A stretch of 64,000 bases of DNA, from NCBI GenBank assembly GCA_963556305.1, contig OY745768.1, positions 620,001 through 684,000 on the forward strand, given 5' to 3'. Origin of the DNA: Platismatia glauca. Lineage: Eukaryota > Ascomycota > Lecanoromycetes > Lecanorales > Parmeliaceae. Positions within the stretch are counted from its first letter, which is position 1. Each line of letters begins with the position of its first letter. Position numbers and translations under genes: made by a program. Below the pieces are notes generated by a model. It was given only the letters and a program-made list of their open reading frames with translations, made no database searches and was not told where the DNA came from. Shown here one piece after another: positions 13,401-22,384 of the stretch.

Positions 13401-14703
13401 GAGAAACAACGACGCTCTATGGATGACAATGCCATGCGGTACTTACTTGTCTTCCGGCAACATATGATTAGAAAGAGCCAAGCTCCTGCCGCCCAAGTGA
13501 GCGTCACCTGGAGAGAGATAATATGGGCATATCACAGCGGCAGCCAAGACATACTGGTCGATCTAGTCTCTAGACAATTTCATGGCAGAATGCTCTGGGA
13601 GCACGCGAGGGAGAGTGGAATGTTCATGTGGATGACTGATCTGACCGCACTTGTAAGTCATGACTACGAAAAACGGAATCAGACTCTGCTAAGCAAACAT
13701 TTAGCGAGCCCAGTTCGAAACCATAGCCCGCAATGAATATACAAAGACAGACGAAAAGAATCCAATCGATTGCAGTCTATACTACTTAGCGCTCAAGAAG
13801 AAAAGTGTTCTTGTGGGACTGTGGAGGATGGCTGCCTGGAATCGTGAACAGTCCGGAACGCAGAAGCTACTGCGCAACGACTTCTCCGAAGCTCGATGGA
13901 AGACTGCGGCGTTGAAAAACGCTTATGCACTTCTAGGCAAACGCCGGTTCAGTACGTTGGGTGTGAACCGTTTCATAGTATTGACTGACCCGCTAGCAGG
14001 ATATGCTGCAGCCTTCTTCCTCCTTGCAGGAAATCTACAGGACGCTATTAACGTGTGCGCTAATCAACTCCATGACCTACAGCTCGCAATTGCGGTCGCA
14101 CGTGTTTACGACGGTGATGGCAGCTTGGTACTTCGTTCATTGCTCGAAGAAAAAGTACTACCACAAGCTGCCTTTGAAGGTAATCGATGGCTCGCGACAT
14201 GGGCTTTCTGGATGCTCGGCCAGCGCGACATGGCTGTCCAGGTCCTGATCTCGCCTGTCTACAATGTAATCAACTCGCCAGAAGCGCCAAACTTGCAGTC
14301 CAAGTCCTACCTCTCAAGTGATCCAGCATTGGTAGTCCTCTACAAGCAGCTCAGGGGAAAGACTTTGCAAGCACTTAAAGGTGCATCGAGGATTTCACCA
14401 CGCGTGGAGTGGGACTTCGTCATTCAGAATGCGCGACTTTATGACCGTATGGGTTGCGATCTGCTTGCATTGGACTTAGTACGTAATTGGGAATTCCTTC
14501 GGCGACCACAAGAAACGTTTACGAATGGGACTCATCCTCCCGATCCGCGCAATATGCTCAGGCGGAGAAGCAGCCTTGTGGTTGATGATATGCCTAGCCC
14601 AAGGTCTCCTACAGAAGAGAAGATGAAACCCATGGGGAAGCCGGCGCCTACGGTGTTTGAGGAGCCGAGTACTAATAGTCTGCTGGACAGCTTCGGGTTC
14701 TAA
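10496..14703 (+). CDS. RAV1: RAVE complex subunit RAV1
   Basis: Rav1/DMXL family protein; the RAVE complex promotes assembly of the V1 and V0 sectors of the vacuolar proton ATPase. Six exons: 10496-10576, 10639-10827, 10886-13162, 13209-13652, 13705-13951 and 14000-14703 (about 1,313 residues). The start MRTVLPGKPQAKLQAV is placed by similarity to fungal Rav1 N-termini. WD-like blades follow (GTLTLSWGSEEELLIG, HDRLIKIWRR, CADSKIRIWAA, SITLWDARSPVARL). The Rav1 C-terminal domain begins around LSSREQFYLADIIECVATAE, with KKKSVLVGLWRMAAWN and a helical region LLAGNLQDAINVC. The last intron (13952-13999) is 48 nt, a multiple of three, so it is easy to miss; splicing it restores RRF-R-YAAAFFLL. The tail is low-complexity. 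Confidence 0.93.
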
Positions 14704-15199
14704 GATGTATTACCATTGCTTTTGGCGTTTTATGAAAGAGCTTTGGGACAAATCCCACCGCATAGCGCCGGCTTTTTTCTTTGACCGCCGCCGTCGTGGC
14801 TGTGGTCTTCAATGCCGCACAAATAGGCGTTGCGTCACATATTGACGATAGTCAGTTTACTTACTCTCGATATGTGCCCTTTCAGTACGCTGTAGAGCCG
14901 AGGCACGATCGGGGTGCAGGCTGCCACGGGTGTGGCAGTCTCCTTGGGCCCGTGGACGGCAACTGCAGGGTGCCCTTCGGGTGGTGCTGACTGCGTTAGG
15001 GTGTATGTGTGTGAGATGTGGCTGATGCGTGATACGAGGATATGACCATGCACGAGGGAAGTATTGAGGTGACTGGAGTCATGATTTATCATGATGGTTT
15101 CGTTGTATGATGTTCTGATGTCCTACCCTATCAACGTGGTACATTACCTGTCGGTCGGGAGGTCAAGACATTATGGAGACCTGGATCCCCAATCCTGCG
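14704..15199. other. Intergenic stretch downstream of RAV1
   Basis: This is the 3' side of RAV1 up to the microsatellite. Only short ORFs are present and I see no feature I can name. Confidence 0.4.
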
Positions 15200-15425
15200 C
15201 ACTCACTCACTCACTCACTCACTCACTCACTCACTCACTCACTCACTCACTCACTCACTCACTCACTCACTCACTCACTCACTCACTCACTCACTCACTC
15301 ACTCACTCACTCACTCACTCACTCACTCACTCACTCACTCACTCACTCACTCACTCACTCACTCACTCACTCACTCACTCACTCACTCACTCACTCACTC
15401 ACTCACTAACTCACTTACTCACTCA
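15200..15425. repeat. CTCA tetranucleotide microsatellite, about 52 perfect copies
   Basis: Positions 15200-15407 are an uninterrupted period-4 tract (CACT/ACTC on plus, GAGT on minus), 208 bp. An imperfect tail reaches 15425, with interruptions such as CTAACTCACTTACTCACTC. All three plus frames stay open and read Leu-Thr-His-Ser repeatedly, which makes spurious ORFs. The tract lies directly 3' of, and touches, the stop codon of the minus-strand gene ending at 15419. Confidence 0.98.
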
Positions 15426-16117
15426 TCCAACGGAGTTCGCACGGTAGCCTGCTTCAAATGCACAGGCCCCTTCCTCCGCAACAGCGTCCTCTTCACCTTC
15501 TTATATATCTTCTTCCGCTTCCCCTCGCGAAACCTTACACTCCTACTCATCATGCTATAACCTCCCGCCGCGCCATCCCACCCCCCGATCCCACGACCTT
15601 GCTCGGCCCCGGAGCCGCCCCGGCCGATCTTGGTCGCGGCAGCCACGACCGCCGCGCCGACACCTTTGCACGCTCGGCGCAGGCCGGGGCCGAAGATGCT
15701 GCTCTTCCGGCGTGAGCGTTCTCCGGCGTCATACTTCCCGCTTGTCAGGTTGATGCTTGACTCCGGATCCTCTTCGGAAAAAGACCACCCGGAGCTCCAC
15801 GGCCGCTCCTCGGCTCGACGTTCCGGCACGTCGTCCTCGCTATCCTCTTCGAGAAGTAGATGACGCGTTGCCAAAGGCGCAGGCGTCGGCGTCGCGTCTA
15901 CGGATCTCGAGGGTTTTCTTCTTGATTCGGAGTGCAATTCCGATGGGCTGCAGTAGCCGGAATCGTCTGGTGAGAGGGAGAGGTGCTCATCTGAGCGGTC
16001 ATGGTTTGCAGAGTAGGGGCGAGATGGCTCCGTTTTGGGGCCAGAGATTGCGAACATCAGGTTCAGACGCTCATCAGAGTGATTATGATCTGCCCAGCAA
16101 GGGTGAGGGGCGTCCAT
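15419..16117 (-). CDS. Hypothetical protein with internal repeat and basic tail
   Basis: I do not recognise this protein (232 residues from the ATG at 16117; an upstream in-frame ATG at 16240 would add 41 residues of low-complexity Ser/Pro/Leu). The N-terminus carries an imperfect repeat: ADHNHSDERLNL and, about 29 residues later, ANHDRSDEHLSL. A DSGYCSPSE stretch follows, then acidic EEDSEDDVPERR and a strongly basic end, GKRKKIYKKVKRTLLRRK. There is no signal peptide or clear membrane segment. The stop codon TGA is formed in the first GAGT-like units of the adjoining microsatellite. Coding bias looks real but a function cannot be given. Confidence 0.5.
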   Translation of the reverse strand: MDAPHPCWADHNHSDERLNLMFAISGPKTEPSRPYSANHDRSDEHLSLSPDDSGYCSPSELHSESRRKPSRSVDATPTPAPLATRHLLLEEDSEDDVPERRAEERPWSSGWSFSEEDPESSINLTSGKYDAGERSRRKSSIFGPGLRRACKGVGAAVVAAATKIGRGGSGAEQGRGIGGWDGAAGGYSMMSRSVRFREGKRKKIYKKVKRTLLRRKGPVHLKQATVRTPLDE

Positions 16118-16240
16118 TGCTTGGTGCTCCGTTGCTTGGAGGTTAGGGGAGATGAGGAGAGAAGGGAGAGAAGGTGGATAGAGAGATGCTGGATAGATGG
16201 AATGAATACGGTTGAGGGAAAGGGAAGAACATTCTCGCAC

Positions 16241-17631
16241 TTATGGAAATTTGAAGACACTTTAATGGAATATAATGAGAGTGTCCAGTACGGGCTTAGG
16301 AGCCAAGAACTTTGAGCAAGTTGATTTTGCAGAGGAAATAGCACGATTCCTACCCAAGTCTTGTTGCTCGCAGGGACTTTGACGGACTTCTGGGCAACGT
16401 GGTCGGGAAAAATTCGGATTTTACATATTCGCTCCAATTGACGCAAAGCGAGCGTTTAGATGCCCAAAGGGGTCAAGTACATGAGGACGATGCATCCCGA
16501 GAACTGCTTAGCAACATATGATCGACTGGGAAGAAACGTAGACTGTGGGTGGTTGCGAACCGTAGATGTCTCCGTCACGCATCGTCGGCTATCTGCCATC
16601 AGAATCTGGAGCTTTATCCAGTGAGCAGAGACATCTCTGTGGAGAACTTCAACGTATCAAAGCCAGCAATTGCAATCCAGTATCGCAAGAGGCCATCAAT
16701 TTGGTTGAAGTCCGAGGCTTCTGCTCTCGACACCTCTTTTGGCATGGTGGAAAGACCATGTTTTGGCGGCGGACATAGTTGACCCTCGGTGCTGTGGGCT
16801 TGGGGTCCGAACGCATATGATATACAGGATACATATCATTCGCTCATTACGTTCCATAATCGCTTTTTGCACCCAAGCCTTTCATCGCCTCATCGAGCGA
16901 CTCGAACCATCTTCAAACTAGCTGAACACCTCACACCAAGCCGCCTCCCACCTTCCCTCCCATCCCGCTCCCCTGCATCCCCCCTGCTCCGAGCGAAGTA
17001 AACATGCGACCTCACCGGATATTTCATCTCCAGGTAAACCATCCTAACCGCCAAAAGAGCGGAGCCTAAACCGGAAAACCACGAGAGTATCGGGTTGTGG
17101 AGCGCCCTCAGCAAATCGACGTGGCGTTCTTCGCACTGCTTATGCGGGTTAACGGTGCTGTGTGGAGGAGGGGAGGTGAAGGTGCGTACGAGGGAGAGGG
17201 TAGAGTTCGCTGAGGTAGACGTTGTAAGATTGAGGATAGCACGGTGGAATGCGGATGTGTAGTTTGGCTGTTTGTGGTTTGCTGAGGTGGGTTGAGGGGA
17301 TGCCGAATTCGTTGATAGTGAGCGATAGGTGTTGTTGTCCTCCTTGTATCTACCTATTGAAAACATATGCCCTCATACACGAGTTCAGGACTCTATAAGT
17401 AGACTACATGATGATGGCTCTTAGTCAGCTCAAGCCACATCGCAAGTGTCACTATATCATGCGATACCGACCGAAGACGTCATCAAAGCCTATTCAGCCC
17501 AAACTCATGTTGGTGAGTGCTTTGGGTCTTCGATATCGAAGAAGGAAGAGCGCAATGGCTGCTGCCTTTTCAATCGACCCGGAGGATGCGGGACCGTTTA
17601 TGTCGCGTCTCACATAAACGTCGCGGAATGA
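16241..17631. other. Poorly explained stretch before the NLR-like gene
   Basis: It has short ORFs on both strands, and only the minus ORF at 16890-17366 is worth listing. No repeat, transposon or RNA gene was recognised. The NLR-like gene ends at 17632 on the same strand, so its 3' UTR lies at the right end. Confidence 0.4.
16890..17366 (-). CDS. Hypothetical small protein (doubtful)
   Basis: A 158-codon ORF with a true ATG at 17366. The first ~90 residues are Ser/Thr/Asn-rich and probably disordered. A more ordered segment follows (LRALHNPILSWFSGLGSALL) containing one short hydrophobic stretch. A GTGAGG after codons for MKYP could be a donor site, so the last 35 basic residues may be intron read-through. 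I recognise no family. Confidence 0.3.
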   Translation of the reverse strand: MFSIGRYKEDNNTYRSLSTNSASPQPTSANHKQPNYTSAFHRAILNLTTSTSANSTLSLVRTFTSPPPHSTVNPHKQCEERHVDLLRALHNPILSWFSGLGSALLAVRMVYLEMKYPVRSHVYFARSRGDAGERDGREGGRRLGVRCSASLKMVRVAR

Positions 17632-20600
17632 TCATAGGGGGTTGGACGTGCCCCGTTTCAGCACCGAGCGCATGGACACCTTGCCCGAAACCATCGCGCC
17701 CGCAAAGCCGACCCGCTCCTCGAAATCCAGGCCGTTGTGGAAAACGGCAATTTCGTGGTTGATAGCCATCACGACGCTCCCCTTGTCCGTGACCAGCATC
17801 GACAGCTTTTCCAACGTACTGTGCCACTGCAGGGGGATGAAAAAGTGCCTGGTGTAGGCCTTCTCCAGTGTGCCGTCGTCGATATTCATCGAACACACCC
17901 AACCGCTGTGGGCGAGGAAGACGAGAAGCGACTTGTAGACGCCGATGACGCCCTTGATGTCCTGCGCTAGATCGTCGAAGCAGGCAGCGGCTTTGACCTT
18001 GTTGGCTTCTGGCATTAGGAGGCTGGTGGACCATAGCCGTAGCGCGGGGGCAAGACCGGCTGTTTTGGCGCCTGAGAACACCATACATACGTTGTGGCCA
18101 CGAGCTGAGGTAATGAGGCTTGACAGGGGAAGGAGTGGTACCGAGGACAGGCCAAGGTCAATGCCTTCTATCTTTGATATCTCGTTCAGTGTCTCCCAAT
18201 CAAATACCTTTGCTCGGGTCTCGGTAATGAGGATTAAGTAGTCGGCTTGTTTGGGGTGGCTCGTCCATCTCCGGGAAGAACGAGATTCGGTGCCCGTCAG
18301 TCTCTTAAGTATGGAGGCATTCTTTAGAGACCAAAGCTCGTCGGCTTCAGCTGTCGAGATCAATAGTTGTGTACCGGAAGGATGGAACATGATCTGGTGG
18401 ACGACGCTGGATGGTTTTCGGCGCATGAGGGGTTCATCAAAGCTAATTGGCTCCGGTGGGTCCTTGCTAAGTTTCCGAACTGCAACGTCGCCCGATCGAT
18501 CACATATCGCAAGCAGGCTCTCGTGCCTATTCCATTCGAGCGTTACAATCGCGACGTTTCTGCTATGGTCAAAACCTTCTCTTATCATTCGGCCAGATTT
18601 GCATGAATAAACCGCCACGGTCCCGTTCTCTCGGCCACAAAATATGTACTCGCCATTGTGATGGAAGGTGAGAGCGGTGATAGCCAGATCATCGTCAAAA
18701 ACACGGGAAGCTGAATATTCTGGAGTATCAACAATGCTTTCACTGAAATCGAGGCTCGAATCATCCCCAGGACCAATTCGCCGGACGAGGACGGAAGGCT
18801 CCCATACATTGCAATGATTACCTCGAAGGTCTAGGAAACGCAGGTTGTTGCTATTGAAAACCATGGTTCGAATGTCTTCCTGGTGCGAGTTGATCTGGAA
18901 CATCAATTTGAGGGTCTCGAATTCATATAATCTGATTACCCCGTCTCCGCTCCCAGTCGCTAGCACCGTTCCATCTGATGAAGCTGCCAGAGTAGACGCA
19001 CTAGCGTCCACAGTAGCATGGGTCTGTTGCGTCCATGGATCGAAAACCGCTACATCACCAAAATCATACACAACAGCAGCTAGACTGATCTCCGTTTTCG
19101 GATTGAAGATAAAGCCCTGAATCATTGGTTCTGGATAGACCGACCCAGCTTTATGGTACTGTCCTATGAATGTATTATCTTCGAGGTCCCAAAAGCTGAC
19201 CGGCCGCTGACGATAAGCCACTCCAAGTAATCTTAGCCCAGGCGAGAATGCCGCACGAAGCGGAGACCTCTGATAATGATACTCGCTCTGATCCTCTTCA
19301 TCAATATCAGAGAAATGAGACTCATCCAGTACTTGGCCCGTCTGAACATTCCAGAAGCACATTGTATTAGCTTTTGTGGCCGCCATAAGGACTGAGTCAT
19401 CCTCGTCGAATTGAAGAGCCAGAGACTGATCAGCGACCCTGGTGGCCCACAGCTGCGAGCCAGTCGAGGTATTCCACAGGCTTACCTTTTCCCTGCCTGC
19501 GGCTGCTAAGTATAGGTTTATAGTCGCAAAGGATAGGCATCGCACTGGTTCGCCGTGTAGCAAATTCAGCTGTCCCTGAAATGATGTCTCGTCGTATACG
19601 TGTATTGTTCCATCCGAGAGTCCAAGAGCAAATTTGTTGTCGCACCAAGTCGCTGACAACGTCTGAGCATCAGAGAAAATTATACAACAAAGCCGGTCAT
19701 CCCAATCCTTCTGCGAAAGACCCTCCAGCTGCAAACCACGCGGAGTTCTCCCGAAAGTCTTGTATATTATTGAGTCAGGCGGACAAATTGGTGGTATCAA
19801 ATATTGGACGGCTGACGGTGACGCGATGAGCGTTCTACCGAACTGGGCAACGAGATGTATCAGGTCGTTGGTCCATTCCGACACGTTTTGGACTTCGATT
19901 CCTAAGGGCGACCTATATTTAGCGCGTCGTTCAAGATAGGTCTTGAGGTCTTTTGCAGTCTGCGTTAGAGATCCTAGATCCTGACTCATTCCAATCATTT
20001 CTATCCATGTAAGAGCGTTGCTCTGCAGGAAGGAATTGAGGCCCAGGAGTTGTTCGTCGGCAGACGATGTTGACCGGGCAATATGATGAGAAAAGTGCTT
20101 TATTGAGTAGACAGCGAAGGCAGATCTTGTTCGTTGTCGAGTGGTTAGGCCACCTCTTCGATATCGTGGATTTTTCATTTCGTCCCCAGAGAGATACTTC
20201 AGACATACAGCACTAATCTGAGAGTGCGCTTCGGACTTTTTGATCGCGTATCTTGGATCCGTATCTCCGCGGAATAGATACTCTTGGACAGTGTGGTGAG
20301 CAGGACGCACCCTTGACTGGCTATCAACATATATCAAGTTCCCGCAAATAGAACCTGCCGTCCTCTCGAGCTGAGGTAGCACTTCGCCGATGTCTAGTCG
20401 TAAAGCTTCTTTTAGCTCCTCTACTGTGAGTGGTCGAGCGGCACACACAGCCCATCTCAACAGAGTCATCACAAGCTCGGAAGTACCCGGTGACGCGACA
20501 AGGTTTGCTAGGATACGAGAGTAGAGTCGATCTATGCCTCTGGGGACGGATCCTAGGATCTCATTCACCCGTTGCTGGCTGAGAGCTTCTTCCAACTCCT

Positions 20601-22329
20601 TAACAACAAGCTTTGTCCAAAGAAAATTGCCATTCGACTTCCAGAGTATTAGCTCCACGAGATCCTTGCGATCTGCTTCAGTATCGACAGGCAGATAGTG
20701 GGAGTGAGCATCAATGAAGAGTTTTATATCACCGAGAGAATTGTCTCGGCTTACTGATTCCTGGACGTTGTATATTCCCTCCTGCGAGAATGATCGCTCA
20801 ATAGACAGGTGAGGGCGGCTGGCCACAAATATTCTCAGCGGAAATTGTTTGTCAACCTTTCCTAAAAGCGGAAAGAGTGCCCCGTAATTGGCGCACTCAT
20901 CGAGACCATCAATGATCCAGTAGTGAGGTTGGCGTAGTTCGGTACGGAAAATGCGGGCTACAAATATTGTACGCCATACTGAGCGTCCATCGCTCTTGTC
21001 AAGCAGTACCCCTTCTTCATGCAAAGACAAGATCTTTTGACGGATTTTCGTATTCGAGGATGCCATTTGCCATGCAAGTGAGCAGAGAAGTTCAGCCATA
21101 GTCGACCGACCAGCTCCCCCATGTTTGAAAAAAAAGTATGAGCAGTCGCTGTTATTTTGTTCCAAATATTTAACAACGTGGCCTGACAGAGTGGATTTGC
21201 CTGTTGCCGGCTCACCACTGAGCCAGAAGCATTTCGGACAATTGTCAACTCCTAGCTGCCAATCCTGGAACGAGTTCTTGCTGGTGAGCCAAGCACAAGA
21301 TCCCTCTGTCTGAAAATCCACAACGTTTGCCAGATCGGCTTCTGGACTTTCCGCCAGGCCTAGGTAAGATGACAAGACTTTCATATCGTGCTGGTGATCC
21401 TCCTGTCTGGCTGACAGCCAAGTGTTTTCAATGGAGTCGATGGTTGAAATGAAAGCATTGCGGAGAGTGCAGTAGTTGCTGTCGGATGGACTGTCAAATT
21501 TACAGACATGGCGATGGTCGGCGTTTGACAGCTGCACGCGCTCTCCAGGCAAATCAAGTATAGCTGAATCTTTTTCTACTATCATGCCAATGCTGGTCTT
21601 GACAGTCTCGAAGAAAGACCATAGCTGTATTCCTTGATACGCGTGTCGGAACCCATCATTAATGACCTGAATGGCGTCTGATTTCGGCATCAAATTATCG
21701 ACGTAGGGCTTTGACCCATGCAACACGGCGATCTTGAGCATATTACTGAGCAGCTGCGCGCTGTCTGCTCCCCGGTGTGGAGTAGCAAGGAAGAATATGC
21801 TGTGGATCCGTGTTGCAAGTTTGTGATGGGACGGGTCCTGTCGAGCCAGTAAAAGTGCTTTCTTGATAACCACGCCTCCCATGCTATGCCCAATCATCAC
21901 CAGAGGGGTCCCTTTGTTGCCGGCTCTGTTAAGCGATGGAGCATTTTGCATATCTCCGAGCAGTGCCTGACCAAAGTCGTGGATCGTGAGCGAACTTCCT
22001 TTCCTCTCGCCCCAATCTGAATTATAGCCAAAGGTGTGTATGCGCACGTGTTCGAACCCGGGCTCCAAAGGAAGCCACTCCTTTGGCCAAAAATGCGCAG
22101 GACTTTCGGTTTTGCTCCATGTCTTCCTGGAACCGCCTCGAAGGCCGTGTACGAAGATGAAATCGACTAAGGGTTCAGGAGGCTCATGGAGTAGAACTAG
22201 ACCTAGGGGACCTCGTATATCATCACTGGACTCTACCTCATTACGAGGAGGACTCAGGGTAATGCCAGTAAGACGGCGATTCAGAAACGAAGAGCTGACG
22301 GAGGTTTTGCTTCGAGTCGGTGCGTGCTG
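17632..22329 (-). CDS. NLR-like protein: SesB-type lipase, NACHT NTPase, WD40 repeats
   Basis: Fungal STAND/NLR-type protein, about 1,565 residues in this exon. An alpha/beta-hydrolase domain starts near residue 55 (DFIFVHGLRGGSRKTW). It has nucleophile elbow GHSMGG (Ser near 149), LATPHRGAD, and the likely catalytic His in NADHRHVCKF (near 272). A NACHT-type NTPase follows, with Walker A GEPATGKST (near 378) and Walker B WIIDGLDEC (near 477). After a helical part, divergent WD40-like blades run from about residue 860 to the end. The hydrolase fused to NACHT matches the SesB class of fungal NLRs used in non-self recognition and regulated cell death; that role is inference. The frame is closed just upstream by a TAG inside a good acceptor at 22330, so a first exon is missing. 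An ATG followed by GTAAGT at 22382-22384 is one candidate. WD repeats are not near-identical copies. Confidence 0.88.
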   Translation of the reverse strand, partial: QHAPTRSKTSVSSSFLNRRLTGITLSPPRNEVESSDDIRGPLGLVLLHEPPEPLVDFIFVHGLRGGSRKTWSKTESPAHFWPKEWLPLEPGFEHVRIHTFGYNSDWGERKGSSLTIHDFGQALLGDMQNAPSLNRAGNKGTPLVMIGHSMGGVVIKKALLLARQDPSHHKLATRIHSIFFLATPHRGADSAQLLSNMLKIAVLHGSKPYVDNLMPKSDAIQVINDGFRHAYQGIQLWSFFETVKTSIGMIVEKDSAILDLPGERVQLSNADHRHVCKFDSPSDSNYCTLRNAFISTIDSIENTWLSARQEDHQHDMKVLSSYLGLAESPEADLANVVDFQTEGSCAWLTSKNSFQDWQLGVDNCPKCFWLSGEPATGKSTLSGHVVKYLEQNNSDCSYFFFKHGGAGRSTMAELLCSLAWQMASSNTKIRQKILSLHEEGVLLDKSDGRSVWRTIFVARIFRTELRQPHYWIIDGLDECANYGALFPLLGKVDKQFPLRIFVASRPHLSIERSFSQEGIYNVQESVSRDNSLGDIKLFIDAHSHYLPVDTEADRKDLVELILWKSNGNFLWTKLVVKELEEALSQQRVNEILGSVPRGIDRLYSRILANLVASPGTSELVMTLLRWAVCAARPLTVEELKEALRLDIGEVLPQLERTAGSICGNLIYVDSQSRVRPAHHTVQEYLFRGDTDPRYAIKKSEAHSQISAVCLKYLSGDEMKNPRYRRGGLTTRQRTRSAFAVYSIKHFSHHIARSTSSADEQLLGLNSFLQSNALTWIEMIGMSQDLGSLTQTAKDLKTYLERRAKYRSPLGIEVQNVSEWTNDLIHLVAQFGRTLIASPSAVQYLIPPICPPDSIIYKTFGRTPRGLQLEGLSQKDWDDRLCCIIFSDAQTLSATWCDNKFALGLSDGTIHVYDETSFQGQLNLLHGEPVRCLSFATINLYLAAAGREKVSLWNTSTGSQLWATRVADQSLALQFDEDDSVLMAATKANTMCFWNVQTGQVLDESHFSDIDEEDQSEYHYQRSPLRAAFSPGLRLLGVAYRQRPVSFWDLEDNTFIGQYHKAGSVYPEPMIQGFIFNPKTEISLAAVVYDFGDVAVFDPWTQQTHATVDASASTLAASSDGTVLATGSGDGVIRLYEFETLKLMFQINSHQEDIRTMVFNSNNLRFLDLRGNHCNVWEPSVLVRRIGPGDDSSLDFSESIVDTPEYSASRVFDDDLAITALTFHHNGEYIFCGRENGTVAVYSCKSGRMIREGFDHSRNVAIVTLEWNRHESLLAICDRSGDVAVRKLSKDPPEPISFDEPLMRRKPSSVVHQIMFHPSGTQLLISTAEADELWSLKNASILKRLTGTESRSSRRWTSHPKQADYLILITETRAKVFDWETLNEISKIEGIDLGLSSVPLLPLSSLITSARGHNVCMVFSGAKTAGLAPALRLWSTSLLMPEANKVKAAACFDDLAQDIKGVIGVYKSLLVFLAHSGWVCSMNIDDGTLEKAYTRHFFIPLQWHSTLEKLSMLVTDKGSVVMAINHEIAVFHNGLDFEERVGFAGAMVSGKVSMRSVLKRGTSNPL

Positions 22330-22384
22330 CTAAGATGCACGTCAGAAAAGCCAACCAAATGTTATTACCTTACGTACTTACCAT

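Noticed and set aside
15091..15447. Plus-strand ORFs with Leu-Thr-His-Ser repeats
   Set aside because: They are produced solely by the period-4 microsatellite, which is open in all frames; no flanking coding signal.
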